Source: Rhizobium sp. TH135 (GTDB lineage: Bacteria; Pseudomonadota; Alphaproteobacteria; Rhizobiales; Rhizobiaceae). From it: a stretch of DNA of 64,000 bases. The DNA lies in contig NZ_PKRP01000008.1 in the NCBI RefSeq assembly GCF_002855515.1, positions 1-64,000 on the forward strand, written 5' to 3'. The translations under genes and the position numbers were made by a program. The notes under the pieces were generated by a model, which was not told the DNA's origin, searched no databases, and was given only the letters and a program-made list of their open reading frames with translations. The number at the start of each line of letters is the position of its first letter. Positions within the stretch are counted from its first letter, which is position 1. Below are positions 25,970 through 37,523 of this stretch, one piece after another.

Positions 25970-27226
25970 TCAAACATCGAGTGGATGCTCTGCAATCATG
26001 CTGGTCAGGCTGCCTTCCGCCGGGAAAAGCGGTATCAGGCAGGCCTGCAGCGCGTGGTAGATGTCGCCCTTGCCGGGGAAGAGGCTATTCGCTGGCTTTC
26101 CGCCCTCGGTCAGTTCCTCGTGCCAGCCTCCATACTCCCGGTCGAGATTGTTGGCCGCGATATAGTTCCAGATCTTGCGGTAGCTCTCCTCGTGGAAGTC
26201 GCTTTCCTGGTGCTGGTTGAGGAAGTGTGCTGCGGCGGCGCCTTCGCAAAGCGGCCACCACAGTTTTGCGCGCTTGTCGGGGGCGTTTTCCCAGTCCAGC
26301 GTGTAGAAGAAGCCGCCTTTGTCCTTGTCCCAGCCGAGCGCCATGGACTGGAAGAAGAGGCCGCGTGCGGCTTCCGGCATCCAGTCGTGGTTCTTTCCGC
26401 CGAGAACCCAGAGCTGGAGGATCAGACGGGCCCATTCGAGCCAATGGCCGGGCGTGGTGCCGGCGGGGCGGAACATTTCGTTCGGATGGTAGTAGGTGCG
26501 GTCGACCACCCAGTTTTCATCGAAATGCTCGGCGACGCGGAAGGCTTCCTCGCGGGCGCGACGGTTGATGATGAGGTCGGCGATCTGCTCCGCCTTGGTG
26601 AGGTAATGCCGCTCGCCGGTTGCCTCAAAAGCTGCCATCAGGCTTTCGGTCAGATGCATGTTGGAGTTCTGGCCGCGATAGCCGGGCACCGGCTGCCAGT
26701 CGGCAGAGAATTCCTCAGCGATGGCGCCGTGGTTCTCTTCCCAGAATTTCTCCTCGATCACTTCAGTAATGTCGGCCAGCATGGCGCCGGCCAGCGGATG
26801 GCTGATGCATTTAGCGGAGGCGGCCGCGAGCAGGACGAAGGCGTGGCCGTAGCCCTGCTTCGTGTCGTCGGCAGCTCCTGTGTCGTTGGCTTGCCAGAAG
26901 TAACCGCCGTTCTTCTGGTCCCGGTGGCGCTCCCAGAGATAGCGCATGCCGTGGTCGACGATGTCGGCCGAGCCCGGGCGGCCGAGCAGGTGGCCGATCG
27001 CAAAGCAATGGACCATGCGGGCGCTGGCATGGATACCGCGGGCGGGATTGTCGGTCGAAAGCGGCTTGCCGTCGCGCGACAGGTCGTAGAAGCCGCCCTT
27101 CGGGTTGATGGCCGACCTTGAGAAGAAATCGAAAAGGTCGTCGGCGCGGTTCAGCAGCCATTTGCGGTGGTAGGGCCGGGCGCTCCAGGGGGTGGATGGC
27201 GATGGCTGCGACTGATTTTCCGACAT
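25970..27226 (-). CDS. AGE-family sugar epimerase/isomerase (N-acylglucosamine 2-epimerase or mannose isomerase type)
   Basis: 418 residues from ATG at 27226, which has GGGAGGAAG just upstream; the longer open frame crosses the metH operator and is rejected. The (alpha/alpha)6-barrel family is shown by blocks such as NPKGGFYDLSRDGKP, GHWLEWARL, KLWWPLCEGAAAAHF and YGGWHEEL, with conserved histidines and glutamates of the active site. Members isomerise mannose/fructose or epimerise N-acylglucosamine or cellobiose; the motifs do not settle which. It is divergent from metH, with 158 bases between them. Confidence 0.85.
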   Translation of the reverse strand: MSENQSQPSPSTPWSARPYHRKWLLNRADDLFDFFSRSAINPKGGFYDLSRDGKPLSTDNPARGIHASARMVHCFAIGHLLGRPGSADIVDHGMRYLWERHRDQKNGGYFWQANDTGAADDTKQGYGHAFVLLAAASAKCISHPLAGAMLADITEVIEEKFWEENHGAIAEEFSADWQPVPGYRGQNSNMHLTESLMAAFEATGERHYLTKAEQIADLIINRRAREEAFRVAEHFDENWVVDRTYYHPNEMFRPAGTTPGHWLEWARLILQLWVLGGKNHDWMPEAARGLFFQSMALGWDKDKGGFFYTLDWENAPDKRAKLWWPLCEGAAAAHFLNQHQESDFHEESYRKIWNYIAANNLDREYGGWHEELTEGGKPANSLFPGKGDIYHALQACLIPLFPAEGSLTSMIAEHPLDV

Positions 27227-27323
27227 TTCTTCCTCCCGGGCTACATCGTTGCAGGTTCTATAGCCGATCAGCGGTGCGCCTGCCACCGGTTGACCGAGGT
27301 CACGCACAGTCGGATCGCATGTT

Positions 27324-27345
27324 GACATAAAGATGTCTTTATGTG
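27324..27345. promoter_or_regulatory. Palindromic operator upstream of metH (ArsR/SAM-regulon type)
   Basis: ACATAAAGA-tg-TCTTTATGT forms an imperfect palindrome 40 bases before the metH start. It matches, apart from the centre, the perfect palindrome at 60471-60492 before the ArsR-methyltransferase gene. TTGACA at 27322-27327 overlaps it and may be the -35 box, so binding would repress. It could also act on the divergent epimerase gene. Confidence 0.75.
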
Positions 27346-27384
27346 ATTTGGCTCGTGTCGCATACGCAATAGGAGAGTTCGCAG

Positions 27385-30300
27385 ATGCTCGATCAACTGT
27401 TCGGCCGCGAGGGCGCAAACCGTGACGGCGCGGATATCCTGAAGGCGCTGCAACAGGCTGCCCGCGAACGTATCCTGATCCTTGACGGGGCCATGGGCAC
27501 CGAGATCCAGGGCCTCGGATTAACGGAGGACGACTTCCGGGGTGAACGTTTCCTTGGCTGCGCCTGCCACCAGCAGGGCAACAACGACCTGCTGATCCTG
27601 ACGCAGCCGAACGCGATCGAAGACATCCATTTCCGTTATGCGATGGCCGGTGCCGATATTCTCGAGACCAACACCTTCTCCTCGACCCGCATTGCGCAGG
27701 CGGATTACGAGATGGAAGGGGCGGTCTACGATCTCAACCGCCATGGCGCCGAGCTCGTGCGCCGGGCGGCCTTCCGGGCCGAGCGCGAGGACGGCAAGCG
27801 GCGTTTCGTCGCCGGTGCCATCGGGCCGACCAATCGTACGGCGTCGATCTCGCCTGACGTCAACAATCCCGGATACCGCGCCGTTTCCTTCGATGGCCTG
27901 CGCGCCGCCTATGGCGAGCAGATCGACGGGTTGATCGACGGCGGTGCCGATCTCATCCTGATCGAGACGATCTTCGACACGCTGAATGCCAAGGCGGCGA
28001 TCTTTGCCTGCGAGGAGCGTTTCCTCGCCAAGGGCATCCGCCTGCCGGTGATGATTTCGGGCACGATCACCGATCTCTCCGGCCGTACGCTGTCTGGCCA
28101 GACGCCGACGGCCTTCTGGAACTCGGTGCGCCATGCCCGGCCTTTCGCGGTTGGTCTCAACTGCGCACTCGGGGCGGATGCCATGCGGCCGCATCTGCAG
28201 GAACTGTCCGGCGTGGCCGATACGCTGATTTCTGCCTATCCGAATGCCGGCCTGCCGAATGAATTCGGGCAGTATGATCAGAGCCCGGAGGAGATGGCGG
28301 ATCTCGTGGCTGGCTTTGCCGAAGAGGGCATCGTCAATGTCGTCGGCGGCTGCTGCGGCTCGACGCCCGCGCATATCGCGGCCATTGCCGAGGCCGTGAA
28401 GGGCAGGGTGCCGCGTGCGCCCGCCGAGCATCGGCCCTTCATGTCGCTCTCGGGGCTCGAGCCCTTCGAGCTCACCAAGGATATTCCCTTCGTCAATGTC
28501 GGCGAACGGACGAATGTCACGGGCTCGGCCAAGTTCCGCAAGCTGATCACCGCTGGCGACTATTCTGCGGCTTTGGTGGTTGCGCGTGATCAGGTCGAAA
28601 ACGGCGCCCAGATCATCGACATCAACATGGACGAGGGCCTGATCGATTCGCAGCAGGCGATGGTGGAGTTCCTCAACCTGATCGCCGCCGAGCCTGATAT
28701 CGCCCGCGTGCCTGTAATGATCGATAGCTCCAAGTTCCCGATCATCGAAGCCGGTCTCAAATGCGTGCAGGGCAAGGCGGTGGTGAATTCCATCTCGCTC
28801 AAGGAGGGCGAGGAGAATTTCATCGCCCAGGGCAAGCTGATACGCAATTATGGTGCTGCCGTCGTCGTGATGGCCTTTGACGAGAAGGGCCAGGCCGACA
28901 CTTATGATCGCAAGGTCGAGATCTGCCGGCGCGCCTACAAGATCCTGACCGAAGAGGCGGGCTTTGCGCCTGAAGACATCATCTTCGATCCGAATGTCTT
29001 TGCGGTCGCGACCGGCATCGAGGAGCACGACAATTACGGCGTCGACTTCATCGAGGCGACGCGGACGATCCGGCAGGAAATGCCGCTGGTGCATATCTCG
29101 GGCGGGGTGTCGAACCTCTCGTTCTCCTTCCGCGGCAATGAGCCGGTGCGGGAAGCCATGCATGCGGTCTTCCTCTACCATGCCATCCAGGCGGGCATGG
29201 ACATGGGCATCGTCAATGCGGGCCAGCTCGCGGTCTATGAGAGCATCGACAAGGATTTGCGGGAGGCCTGCGAAGACGTGGTGCTCAACCGTCGCAAGGA
29301 CGGGACCGAGCGGCTGTTGGAGATTGCCGAGCGTTATCGCGGCACGGGCGAGGCCAAGGCCCGCACGCAGGACATGAGCTGGCGCGAATGGCTGGTCGAG
29401 AAGCGGTTGGAGCATGCGCTGGTCAACGGCATCACCGAATTCATCGAGATCGACACGGAAGAGGCGCGTCAAAAGGCCGAGCGTCCGCTGCATGTCATTG
29501 AGGGGCCGCTGATGGCCGGCATGAATGTCGTCGGCGACCTCTTCGGTGCCGGCAAGATGTTCCTGCCGCAGGTGGTGAAATCGGCGCGTGTGATGAAGCA
29601 GGCCGTGGCCGTTCTGCTGCCCTACATGGAAGAGGAAAAGCGGCTGAATGGCGGCACCGGCGAGCGCCAGGCGGCGGGCAAGGTGCTGATGGCGACGGTG
29701 AAGGGCGACGTACACGACATCGGCAAGAACATCGTCGGCGTCGTTCTTGCCTGCAACAATTACGAGATCATCGATCTTGGCGTCATGGTGCCGGCGACCA
29801 AGATCCTCGAAGTGGCGAAAGCGGAGAATGTCGACGTCATCGGCCTGTCCGGCCTGATCACGCCGTCGCTCGACGAGATGGTCCATGTGGCATCCGAAAT
29901 GCAGCGCCAGGGGTTCACTGTCCCGCTGCTGATTGGCGGTGCGACGACGAGCCGGGTGCATACGGCGGTGAAGATCCATCCGCAATACAAGGCTGGCCAG
30001 GCGATCTATGTCACCGATGCCAGCCGTGCCGTTGGCGTCGTTTCAGCCTTGCTGGCCGAGGACGGCAACGAGACCTACGTAGACGGTATCAAGGGCGAAT
30101 ATGCCAAGGTGGCCGTGGCCCATGCGCGGGCGGAAGCCGAGAAGCAGCGCCAGCCGCTGGCCTCTGCCCGGGAGAATGCGGTCAAGGTCGACTGGAGCGC
30201 TTACAAGCCCACGAAGCCCAGCTTTACCGGCACCAAGGTGTTCGAGACCTATGACCTTGCCGAACTGGCCCGCTATATCGACTGGACGCCCTTCTTCCAG

Positions 30301-31140
30301 ACCTGGGAGCTGAAGGGGCGCTATCCGGCGATCCTTGAGGACGAGAAGCAGGGCGAGGCGGCGCGGCAGTTGTTTGCCGATGCGCAGGCGATGCTCAAGA
30401 AGATCATTGCGGAAAACTGGTTCCGGCCGCGTGCGGTGATCGGTTTCTGGCCTGCCAATACGGTCGGCGACGATATCCGGCTGTTCAAGGACGATAGCCG
30501 CACCGAGGAACTCGCAACCTTCTTCACGCTGCGTCAGCAGATCGCCAAGCGCGAGGGGCGGGCGAATGTGGCGCTCAGCGATTTCGTCGCACCTCTCGAG
30601 AGCGGCGTTCCTGACTATGTCGGCGGCTTCGTGGTTACGGCCGGTATCGAGGAAGTGGCGATCGCAGAACGCTTCGAGCGGGCGAACGACGATTACTCGT
30701 CGATCCTGGTCAAGGCGCTGGCCGATCGCTTTGCGGAGGCCTTTGCCGAGCGCATGCATGAACAGGTGCGCCGCGAATTTTGGGGCTATGCGCCGGGCGA
30801 GGCCTTTACGCCGGAGGAACTGATCTCGGAGACCTATGGCGGCATCCGACCGGCCCCCGGTTATCCGGCGCAGCCCGACCATACAGAAAAGGTGACGCTG
30901 TTCTCGCTCTTGGACGCGACCAAAGCGACCGGTGTGACGCTGACGGAGAGCTATGCCATGTGGCCGGGCTCGTCGGTGTCTGGTCTCTATATCGGCCATC
31001 CCGAGAGCTATTATTTCGGCGTTGCCAAGGTCGAGCGAGACCAGGTCGAGGACTATGCAGCGCGCAAGGGGATGGATGTGCGGGAGGTCGAGCGCTGGCT
31101 GGGGCCGGTGTTGAATTATGTGCCGAAGGCGGATGTCTGA
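27385..31140 (+). CDS. metH: Cobalamin-dependent methionine synthase MetH
   Basis: 1251 residues, full length for MetH. It moves a methyl group from 5-methyl-THF through cobalamin to homocysteine in the cytoplasm. Domains in order: homocysteine-binding barrel (residues 30-345) with the zinc cysteines in GLNCALG near 257 and [10 protein letters not shown] near 321; pterin-binding barrel (about 360-620, [11 protein letters not shown]); cobalamin-binding module (about 660-890) with the axial histidine in DVHDIGKN near 774; and the SAM-dependent activation domain (about 920-1240) with [12 protein letters not shown] near 1155. GGAG precedes the ATG. A palindromic operator lies upstream. No cobalamin riboswitch was seen in the short leader. 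Confidence 0.98.
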   Translation: MLDQLFGREGANRDGADILKALQQAARERILILDGAMGTEIQGLGLTEDDFRGERFLGCACHQQGNNDLLILTQPNAIEDIHFRYAMAGADILETNTFSSTRIAQADYEMEGAVYDLNRHGAELVRRAAFRAEREDGKRRFVAGAIGPTNRTASISPDVNNPGYRAVSFDGLRAAYGEQIDGLIDGGADLILIETIFDTLNAKAAIFACEERFLAKGIRLPVMISGTITDLSGRTLSGQTPTAFWNSVRHARPFAVGLNCALGADAMRPHLQELSGVADTLISAYPNAGLPNEFGQYDQSPEEMADLVAGFAEEGIVNVVGGCCGSTPAHIAAIAEAVKGRVPRAPAEHRPFMSLSGLEPFELTKDIPFVNVGERTNVTGSAKFRKLITAGDYSAALVVARDQVENGAQIIDINMDEGLIDSQQAMVEFLNLIAAEPDIARVPVMIDSSKFPIIEAGLKCVQGKAVVNSISLKEGEENFIAQGKLIRNYGAAVVVMAFDEKGQADTYDRKVEICRRAYKILTEEAGFAPEDIIFDPNVFAVATGIEEHDNYGVDFIEATRTIRQEMPLVHISGGVSNLSFSFRGNEPVREAMHAVFLYHAIQAGMDMGIVNAGQLAVYESIDKDLREACEDVVLNRRKDGTERLLEIAERYRGTGEAKARTQDMSWREWLVEKRLEHALVNGITEFIEIDTEEARQKAERPLHVIEGPLMAGMNVVGDLFGAGKMFLPQVVKSARVMKQAVAVLLPYMEEEKRLNGGTGERQAAGKVLMATVKGDVHDIGKNIVGVVLACNNYEIIDLGVMVPATKILEVAKAENVDVIGLSGLITPSLDEMVHVASEMQRQGFTVPLLIGGATTSRVHTAVKIHPQYKAGQAIYVTDASRAVGVVSALLAEDGNETYVDGIKGEYAKVAVAHARAEAEKQRQPLASARENAVKVDWSAYKPTKPSFTGTKVFETYDLAELARYIDWTPFFQTWELKGRYPAILEDEKQGEAARQLFADAQAMLKKIIAENWFRPRAVIGFWPANTVGDDIRLFKDDSRTEELATFFTLRQQIAKREGRANVALSDFVAPLESGVPDYVGGFVVTAGIEEVAIAERFERANDDYSSILVKALADRFAEAFAERMHEQVRREFWGYAPGEAFTPEELISETYGGIRPAPGYPAQPDHTEKVTLFSLLDATKATGVTLTESYAMWPGSSVSGLYIGHPESYYFGVAKVERDQVEDYAARKGMDVREVERWLGPVLNYVPKADV

Positions 31141-31159
31141 GGATTGATTGGCGCTACGG

Positions 31160-31278
31160 CCCCTCATCCCCCTGCCGGGACCTTCTCCCCGTGAACGGGG
31201 AGAAGAGCGAATACGGCCGGCGGCGTCTCCTTCTCCCCGCCTGCGGGGAGAAGGTGCCCCGAAGGGGCGGATGAGGGG
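31160..31278. repeat. RIME-like palindromic intergenic repeat
   Basis: A 119-base element bounded by the inverted repeat CCCCTCATCC / GGATGAGGGG. Inside are two strong hairpins with the shared arm CTTCTCCCCG: stem of 11 at 31182-31205 and stem of 12 at 31229-31254. This matches the style of Rhizobium-specific intergenic mosaic elements. A further hairpin (GAGGGGTTAGC with GCTAACCCTC, to 31299) adjoins and may end metH transcription. Confidence 0.85.
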
Positions 31279-31368
31279 TTAGCCTCGGCGCTAACCCTCT
31301 GCATTAAAATGCTCACAAACAGATTCCGATTTCGGCGATAAGTTATTGAGGCAGATTCCTAATTGCCT

Positions 31369-32238
31369 TCATGTCTCCAGCCTCAGCAGGATGGCAGTCG
31401 TGTCGTCGCTCTGCTTGTAGCGCGGGTATTTCAGCCCATCCGGATCGATTTCGCGCTCCAGGTGGCGCAGCTCCGAGACCAGCGACTTCAGCCCTGCTGT
31501 TGCGGCGCGCTGGATCAGCGTGGCGGGGTCGTAAAGCTTGTAGAGGGCCACAAGATCGGCGAGGCCGTCGGAGCAGAGGAGGGCGGTGGCTCCACCGCCA
31601 TGGACGGGCACGTCGACCATTGCCAGGTGCTCGGCAGCCTCCGGCACGACACCGAACGTCCAGGTGCTGCCACCGTGGGTATTCTGCAGCGCCCGACCAC
31701 GGCGCAGATCTTCCAGCGTCTGCGGGTCGTCATTGGCGACGCCTGCGGCTCCGATGCCGCCGACACGAGCGATGTGCTGGGCAGCTCGGTGCTGCTCCCA
31801 TTCATAGGCGCCGGGGATCGGGATGACGAAATCGGACTGGCCGTCGTCATGCAGGATGTACATGCAGCTGTCGCCAAGGCCGAACCAGCGGAAGCCGCTG
31901 TCGGTTGCCTGCAGGGCGGTCAGGCTGCAGAGCGGCCAGGCGTAGCGCGGCTGGTCGCCCGCCGTTGCGAGGAAGGCGTCGCGGGCTTCCTCAGAGACCT
32001 GTCGTAGAACTGTCTTCGGATCGGCTCTTCGGTCGAGCCTCTGCTCAAAACGGATGCCTGCAAATTCCGCGATCCAGGCAGCGTCCGAGCCGTAGCCCTC
32101 CATGAACTGGCGATCGCCAAGGCCTGTCGCGCCGTCGATGACAAAGGCTGCATCCCTGTTGTAGCCGAGCCTGTCCTCGTTCGCGCGGCCCTGCTTACCG
32201 GGATCGGAAATGGTGTCGATAATCGAAATCTGCGGCAT
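31369..32238 (-). CDS. PP2C-like serine/threonine protein phosphatase
   Basis: 289 residues from ATG at 32238; an ATG 14 codons upstream is possible but the domain begins at SIIDTISDPGKQGRANEDR. PPM/PP2C motifs are present: NEDRLGYN with the metal-binding aspartate, VIDGATGLGD, GDSCMYIL, a late LLCSDGLADLV and the closing KQSDDTTAILL. It would dephosphorylate phosphoserine/threonine with Mn or Mg. No partner kinase is nearby. The domain fills the protein; there is no membrane segment. Confidence 0.85.
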   Translation of the reverse strand: MPQISIIDTISDPGKQGRANEDRLGYNRDAAFVIDGATGLGDRQFMEGYGSDAAWIAEFAGIRFEQRLDRRADPKTVLRQVSEEARDAFLATAGDQPRYAWPLCSLTALQATDSGFRWFGLGDSCMYILHDDGQSDFVIPIPGAYEWEQHRAAQHIARVGGIGAAGVANDDPQTLEDLRRGRALQNTHGGSTWTFGVVPEAAEHLAMVDVPVHGGGATALLCSDGLADLVALYKLYDPATLIQRAATAGLKSLVSELRHLEREIDPDGLKYPRYKQSDDTTAILLRLET

Positions 32239-32311
32239 TAGAACCTCGTGCTGAAACGTCGTGCCGGACACCTCCGGCACGTTCCGTGACTAGCATGGCG
32301 GGAGGTTCGCG

Positions 32312-33469
32312 TCAGCCGCGGGCGGCGCGAAAGCGGTTCATGATCTCGGCGCGGTTTGGATCGGTCATGACGACCGCCAGGCCAAATTCCAGCGGGGTCA
32401 GTTTGGCCTCGTCTGGATAGGCAATCTCGTCGGAGAGGATTTCGGGCGGGAGCAGGGCGCGGATGCGGCTGTCGGTAGCCGTGCCGCCATGGACGATGTG
32501 CTCGCGGGCGGCAATGTCAGGGTCAATCAGGTGGTTGATCAGGGCATGGGCCGCGGGCTTGTTATGCGCCTTGGCCGGGATGGCATAATAGTCCGTCCAG
32601 ATCTCGCCGCCATCGCTTGCGATCTCGAAGGCAATCTCCGGCACGTCGCGATGCATCTGGACTGCGTCGTTGCTCCAGCACATCGTCATCCAGGCTTCAC
32701 CGGTGCGCATGGCGGGCTGATAATCGCTCTCAACCGCCAGAAGATGCGGCCTCACCTGCATCAGCAGGTCCTCGGCGCGGCCAAGTTCCGCCGGATCCAG
32801 CGAGTTGAAGCCGTGGCCCAGCGCCACCAGCGCACCGCCGATCGCGGTCAACTGGTAGTCATGGACGATGGTCTTGCCGGAGGCTTCTGTCACCGCGCGG
32901 TCAAAGAAATCACGCCAACTGCCGACCGGGTCGAGCTGGGCGGTGTTATAGGCAATGCCTGTGGTGCCAGCATTCTTCGGCACGGCATAGAAGGCTCCGG
33001 CCAAAACGCCGGGCTTGAGAAAGCGGTCGGAATGCGCGCCGATATCCAGATTGGGCAGCAGACGCAGGTCCAGCGGGGTCAGCATGTCGCGATGGAAATA
33101 CGGCGAGATCGCGTATTGCGTCGGCACGATGATGTCCCAGGTACGGCCACTTTCAAGCGCCTTCATCATGCCCTCGTTGGAGCCGATGATCGAGATGTCA
33201 ACTTCAACGCCGTATCGGGCGGTGAAGTCCTCGAAGGTCTGGGGATCGTGATAATTCGGCCAGGTAGCGAGGCTCACCTTCTTGCCGAGCGGCGAGCCTT
33301 TGGACGTCGCGATACTCGTGCGTCCAGCGCCGCCGAACAGAAGGGCCGCTGCGCCAAGCCCGGTCACGGCGAGGAAGTGCCGACGCGTGACGGAGCCGCG
33401 CTTCAGGCGCATGAACTCTGCCATGAAGCCTTCGGCATTTATCTCCGGTGATGTCTTCTGCTCGTCCAC
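32312..33469 (-). CDS. Orphan PotD-like ABC substrate-binding protein (Tat-exported)
   Basis: Up to 385 residues. The start may be GTG at 33469 or an ATG at 33424 or 33412. A twin-arginine signal is clear (VTRRHFLAVTGLGAAALLFGG), then the periplasmic-binding fold KVSLATWPNYHDPQTFEDF, which resembles spermidine/putrescine-binding proteins. It would bind a polyamine or related cation in the periplasm. No permease or ATPase gene adjoins it on its 3' side; the importer at 34690-38627 has its own binding protein, so this may be an alternative receptor. Tat export is unusual for the family and suggests folding before export. Confidence 0.8.
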   Translation of the reverse strand: MDEQKTSPEINAEGFMAEFMRLKRGSVTRRHFLAVTGLGAAALLFGGAGRTSIATSKGSPLGKKVSLATWPNYHDPQTFEDFTARYGVEVDISIIGSNEGMMKALESGRTWDIIVPTQYAISPYFHRDMLTPLDLRLLPNLDIGAHSDRFLKPGVLAGAFYAVPKNAGTTGIAYNTAQLDPVGSWRDFFDRAVTEASGKTIVHDYQLTAIGGALVALGHGFNSLDPAELGRAEDLLMQVRPHLLAVESDYQPAMRTGEAWMTMCWSNDAVQMHRDVPEIAFEIASDGGEIWTDYYAIPAKAHNKPAAHALINHLIDPDIAAREHIVHGGTATDSRIRALLPPEILSDEIAYPDEAKLTPLEFGLAVVMTDPNRAEIMNRFRAARG

Positions 33470-33570
33470 GACTGCTCTCGATCCGTTACCGGTTTCGCGC
33501 AGACGAAGTTCACCACAAACGAGTTAACGCTATCACACCATAAGATGGATCTTGCTTGCGGTAAGCGCCT

Positions 33571-34614
33571 TCAAACCATCCGATCGATGATGCTGATGCC
33601 GTTTTCGCGGAAGCTGTCCATGGTGGCGAGAGCCGGTGCCGCCTCAGACAGTGTGATGCGGCGGCCGATCAGGCGGTCCGGCGAAAGCTTGCCGGAGAGG
33701 ATCATGCGCAGCATGGCATCGTAGCGCCAGGACTGCATGCCGTGGCTGCCGTAGATTTCAAGTTCGTGGGCGATGACGCGCGCCATCGGGATCGCCGGCG
33801 TTGCATGATCGGCGAGCATCAGGCCGACCTGCACATGGCGGCCGCGGCGGCGCAAGTTGAGGATCGAATTGCAGCAGGTCTGCGGATGGCCGAGCGCATC
33901 GACGGAGACATGGGCACCGCCGCCCGTTACCTCGCGCACGGCTTCCGAGACATCGGCGACCGAGCGGCTGTCGATGGTGACAGATGCGCCCAGCGCCTTG
34001 GCGAGCGCCAACTTGTCGTCGGCGATATCGATTGCCACGACATTGGCGCCGAGGGCCGCGCCGATCATGATGGCCGAGAGGCCAACACCGCCGCAGCCGT
34101 GCACGGCCAGCCATTCGCCGCCCCGGAGCCGACCCTGGTCGACGACGGCGCGGAAGGAGGTGGCAAACCTGCAGCCAAGGCTGGCGGCCGTTTCATAGCT
34201 GATCTCTTCCGGGAGATGCACGAGGTTCTGGTCGGCATAGTCGATCGCCACATATTCCGCGAACGAGCCCCAATGGGTGAAGCCGGGCTGGAACTGTTCC
34301 TCGCAGACCTGCTGGTTGCCGGAGCGGCATTCCATGCAGTGGCCGCAACCAGAGACGAAGGGGACGGTCACGCGGTCGCCAACCTTGAAGCGGCGGACAT
34401 CGCGCCCGACGGCCGCGATCGTGCCGGCCAGTTCATGGCCGGGTACGTGGGGCAGTTGGATATCGGGGTCGTGACCCATCCAGCCGTGCCAGTCGCTGCG
34501 GCATAGGCCTGTTGCCTTGACGGAGATGACCACGCCTGCATTGGTCGGCGTCGGATCGGGTAGGGTCCGGATTTCCGGCGCTGCTCCGAAGGCTTCGTAA
34601 TACATCGCGCGCAT
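33571..34614 (-). CDS. Zinc-dependent alcohol dehydrogenase (MDR family)
   Basis: 347 residues. Catalytic zinc ligands are in [10 protein letters not shown] (Cys near 38) and [10 protein letters not shown]; the structural-zinc loop has four cysteines in [17 protein letters not shown] near 93-109. The NAD-binding Rossmann motif is [13 protein letters not shown] near 171-183. It oxidises a primary or secondary alcohol with NAD(P). It lies 75 bases downstream of the ABC ATPase gene on the same strand and is probably the last gene of that operon, which suggests the imported compound is, or becomes, an alcohol. The substrate is unknown. Confidence 0.88.
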   Translation of the reverse strand: MRAMYYEAFGAAPEIRTLPDPTPTNAGVVISVKATGLCRSDWHGWMGHDPDIQLPHVPGHELAGTIAAVGRDVRRFKVGDRVTVPFVSGCGHCMECRSGNQQVCEEQFQPGFTHWGSFAEYVAIDYADQNLVHLPEEISYETAASLGCRFATSFRAVVDQGRLRGGEWLAVHGCGGVGLSAIMIGAALGANVVAIDIADDKLALAKALGASVTIDSRSVADVSEAVREVTGGGAHVSVDALGHPQTCCNSILNLRRRGRHVQVGLMLADHATPAIPMARVIAHELEIYGSHGMQSWRYDAMLRMILSGKLSPDRLIGRRITLSEAAPALATMDSFRENGISIIDRMV

Positions 34615-34689
34615 GGGCTTCCTCCAAATGCGAGAATGCCGCCTTGGCGGGCGGCATTCAGACCGTTCTTCCGTTCGTTTCGGTTTGCC

Positions 34690-35742
<1,053 letters not shown>

Positions 35743-35754
35743 GAAAAGAATTCC

Positions 35755-36537
35755 TCAGGCCTGGCGCGGGGCTGTTTTCTGGAGGCGGGACACGAGCTGG
35801 ATCAGACCGAGGCAGCCCCAGGTGATGCCGAAGGCGATGACGGCGAGTGCAGCCGGCTCATAGGCGCGGTTGGCGCCGAGAAGCTGCATGAAGGGTCCGA
35901 AGGCCGGCTTGTTCAGGAGCGCTGCCATGGTGAATTCGCCAATGACGATGGCGAAGGTCAGGAAGGCGCCCGAGAGCACAGCTACGAGTACGTTCGGCAG
36001 GATGATCTTCGAGATGATCGTGAACCAGCCAGCGCCGAGGCTTTGGGCGGCCTCCGTCAGCGTGCCGATGTCGATGGTGCGCAGGCCCGTGTCGACGGCG
36101 CGGTACATGTAGGGGAGGGCGAGCGTCGCATAGCCGAACATCAGCAGCACGTCCGTGCCGAAGGCGGACCCCGTCAGCGGCAGCCAGCTCGATGTGTTGT
36201 AGAGGCGGATATAGCCGAAGACGATGACGATCGCCGGAATGACCAGCGGCAGCAACGTCACGAACTCGATATAGGGACGTAGGCGCGGCAGCTTGAGGCG
36301 TACCCAATAAGCGGTCGGGACCACCAGGAAGACGCCGAAGAGGATGGTGACCAGCGCCATCGTGACCGAATAAGTGAAGGTCTCCTGGAAGCGCGGATCG
36401 GTCAGAACCTTGACGTAAGCGTCGAAGGAGTATTCTCCGCGCCGCATCTTGAGCGAGAAGTTGGTCATGCCGATCAGCGGCAGGAAGAAATAGAGGAGGC
36501 CGAAGATCAGGGCCCCCCAGGCCCAAAAGCGCTTCAT
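35755..36537 (-). CDS. ABC importer permease, second subunit
   Basis: 260 residues from ATG at 36537, which overlaps the stop of the other permease (ATGA). The longer frame upstream is antisense-like arginine-rich read-through. About six helices are visible, with the BPD_transp_1 EAA loop in LTEAAQSLGAGWFTIISKIILPN near residues 166-188. It resembles the PotC/PhnV-type permeases of polyamine, iron and 2-aminoethylphosphonate importers. Confidence 0.9.
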   Translation of the reverse strand: MKRFWAWGALIFGLLYFFLPLIGMTNFSLKMRRGEYSFDAYVKVLTDPRFQETFTYSVTMALVTILFGVFLVVPTAYWVRLKLPRLRPYIEFVTLLPLVIPAIVIVFGYIRLYNTSSWLPLTGSAFGTDVLLMFGYATLALPYMYRAVDTGLRTIDIGTLTEAAQSLGAGWFTIISKIILPNVLVAVLSGAFLTFAIVIGEFTMAALLNKPAFGPFMQLLGANRAYEPAALAVIAFGITWGCLGLIQLVSRLQKTAPRQA

Positions 36538-37424
36538 TTCAGCCACCTTTCGCTGCGAGCGCGCAGCCAGATATACAGAGCATTGGCGACACCGGTGACC
36601 GCGATCATGCCAAAGGCGAGCGCGTAGCCGAGATGGGGGTCGCCCAGCACGTCGCCGCGGATCTGGGCGAAGAGCAGGATTGGCACGATATTCAGCGAAG
36701 AGCCGGTCAATGCGATCGCGGTTGCGACAGCGCCGAATGCGTTTGCGAAAAGCAGTGCCATCGTGCCGAGGATCGAGGGCAGCAGGATCGGGAAGGCCAC
36801 GAGGCGCCAGTACTGCGCATTGGTCGCGCCGAGGATCGAGGCGGCCTCGCGCCATTCGCGCTTCAGACCGTCAAGGGCCGGGGTGATGATCAGGATCATC
36901 AGCGGGATCTGGAAGAAAAGATAGGTGACTGTCAGGCCCCAGAAAGACAGGAGATTGAAGCCGAGCAGGCGAAGATCGATACCGAGCTGGGTCTTCAGGA
37001 AGACGGTGAGCAGGCCGACCGGGCCGAGGGTCGCCAGAAAGGCGAAGGCGAGCGGAACGCCGGCGAAGTTGGAGGCGACGCCCGAGAAGGTCAGGAGCGG
37101 GCCGCGGATCCATTGCGGCAGACCGCCAAGGACCACGGCTGCGGCAACGCCGAAGCCGATGAGGCAGCCCAGAATGGCCGAGGCGAGGCTGATCTTGATG
37201 GAGATCCAGTAGGCCGCCATGATCGAGGGCGTAAAGAGCCCACCGATATTGTCGAGCGTGAACGAGCCGTCTGGACGCTGGAATGCGCCGATGACGATCT
37301 TCATGGTCGGCATGATCAGAAAGAGTATCACGAAGGCTGCGAAAGGCAGGACGCCCAGCCAGTGAAGTGGAAGTTTCGTTCGTGGCCGTGCCTGGTGGCC
37401 CGGGCCCACTGCCTCTGTCGACAT
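36534..37424 (-). CDS. ABC importer permease, first subunit
   Basis: 296 residues, about six membrane helices after a short cytoplasmic start. The EAA loop is visible as KREWREAASILGATNAQYWR near residues 190-210. It is a BPD_transp_1 permease of the PotB/PhnU type and pairs with the overlapping downstream permease. It lies 100 bases downstream of the binding-protein gene. Confidence 0.9.
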   Translation of the reverse strand: MSTEAVGPGHQARPRTKLPLHWLGVLPFAAFVILFLIMPTMKIVIGAFQRPDGSFTLDNIGGLFTPSIMAAYWISIKISLASAILGCLIGFGVAAAVVLGGLPQWIRGPLLTFSGVASNFAGVPLAFAFLATLGPVGLLTVFLKTQLGIDLRLLGFNLLSFWGLTVTYLFFQIPLMILIITPALDGLKREWREAASILGATNAQYWRLVAFPILLPSILGTMALLFANAFGAVATAIALTGSSLNIVPILLFAQIRGDVLGDPHLGYALAFGMIAVTGVANALYIWLRARSERWLK

Positions 37425-37523
37425 TCGATCTGCCCCTCTTGTCCGCCTCTGGGCGGATCTTCTTAAAATGCAAGCGCCGCCCCGACCTTAGACAAGACCG
37501 GGGCGGCACATCAAGGTCTCGAC

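Noticed and set aside
27227..27384. Cobalamin or SAM riboswitch before metH
   Set aside because: The leader is under 60 bases after the operator and lacks B12-box or SAM-II-like elements.
27520..29985. 821-codon open frame on the minus strand opposite metH
   Set aside because: It is an arginine/aspartate/histidine-rich shadow of a high-GC gene with strong domain evidence on the plus strand; it has no motif of its own.
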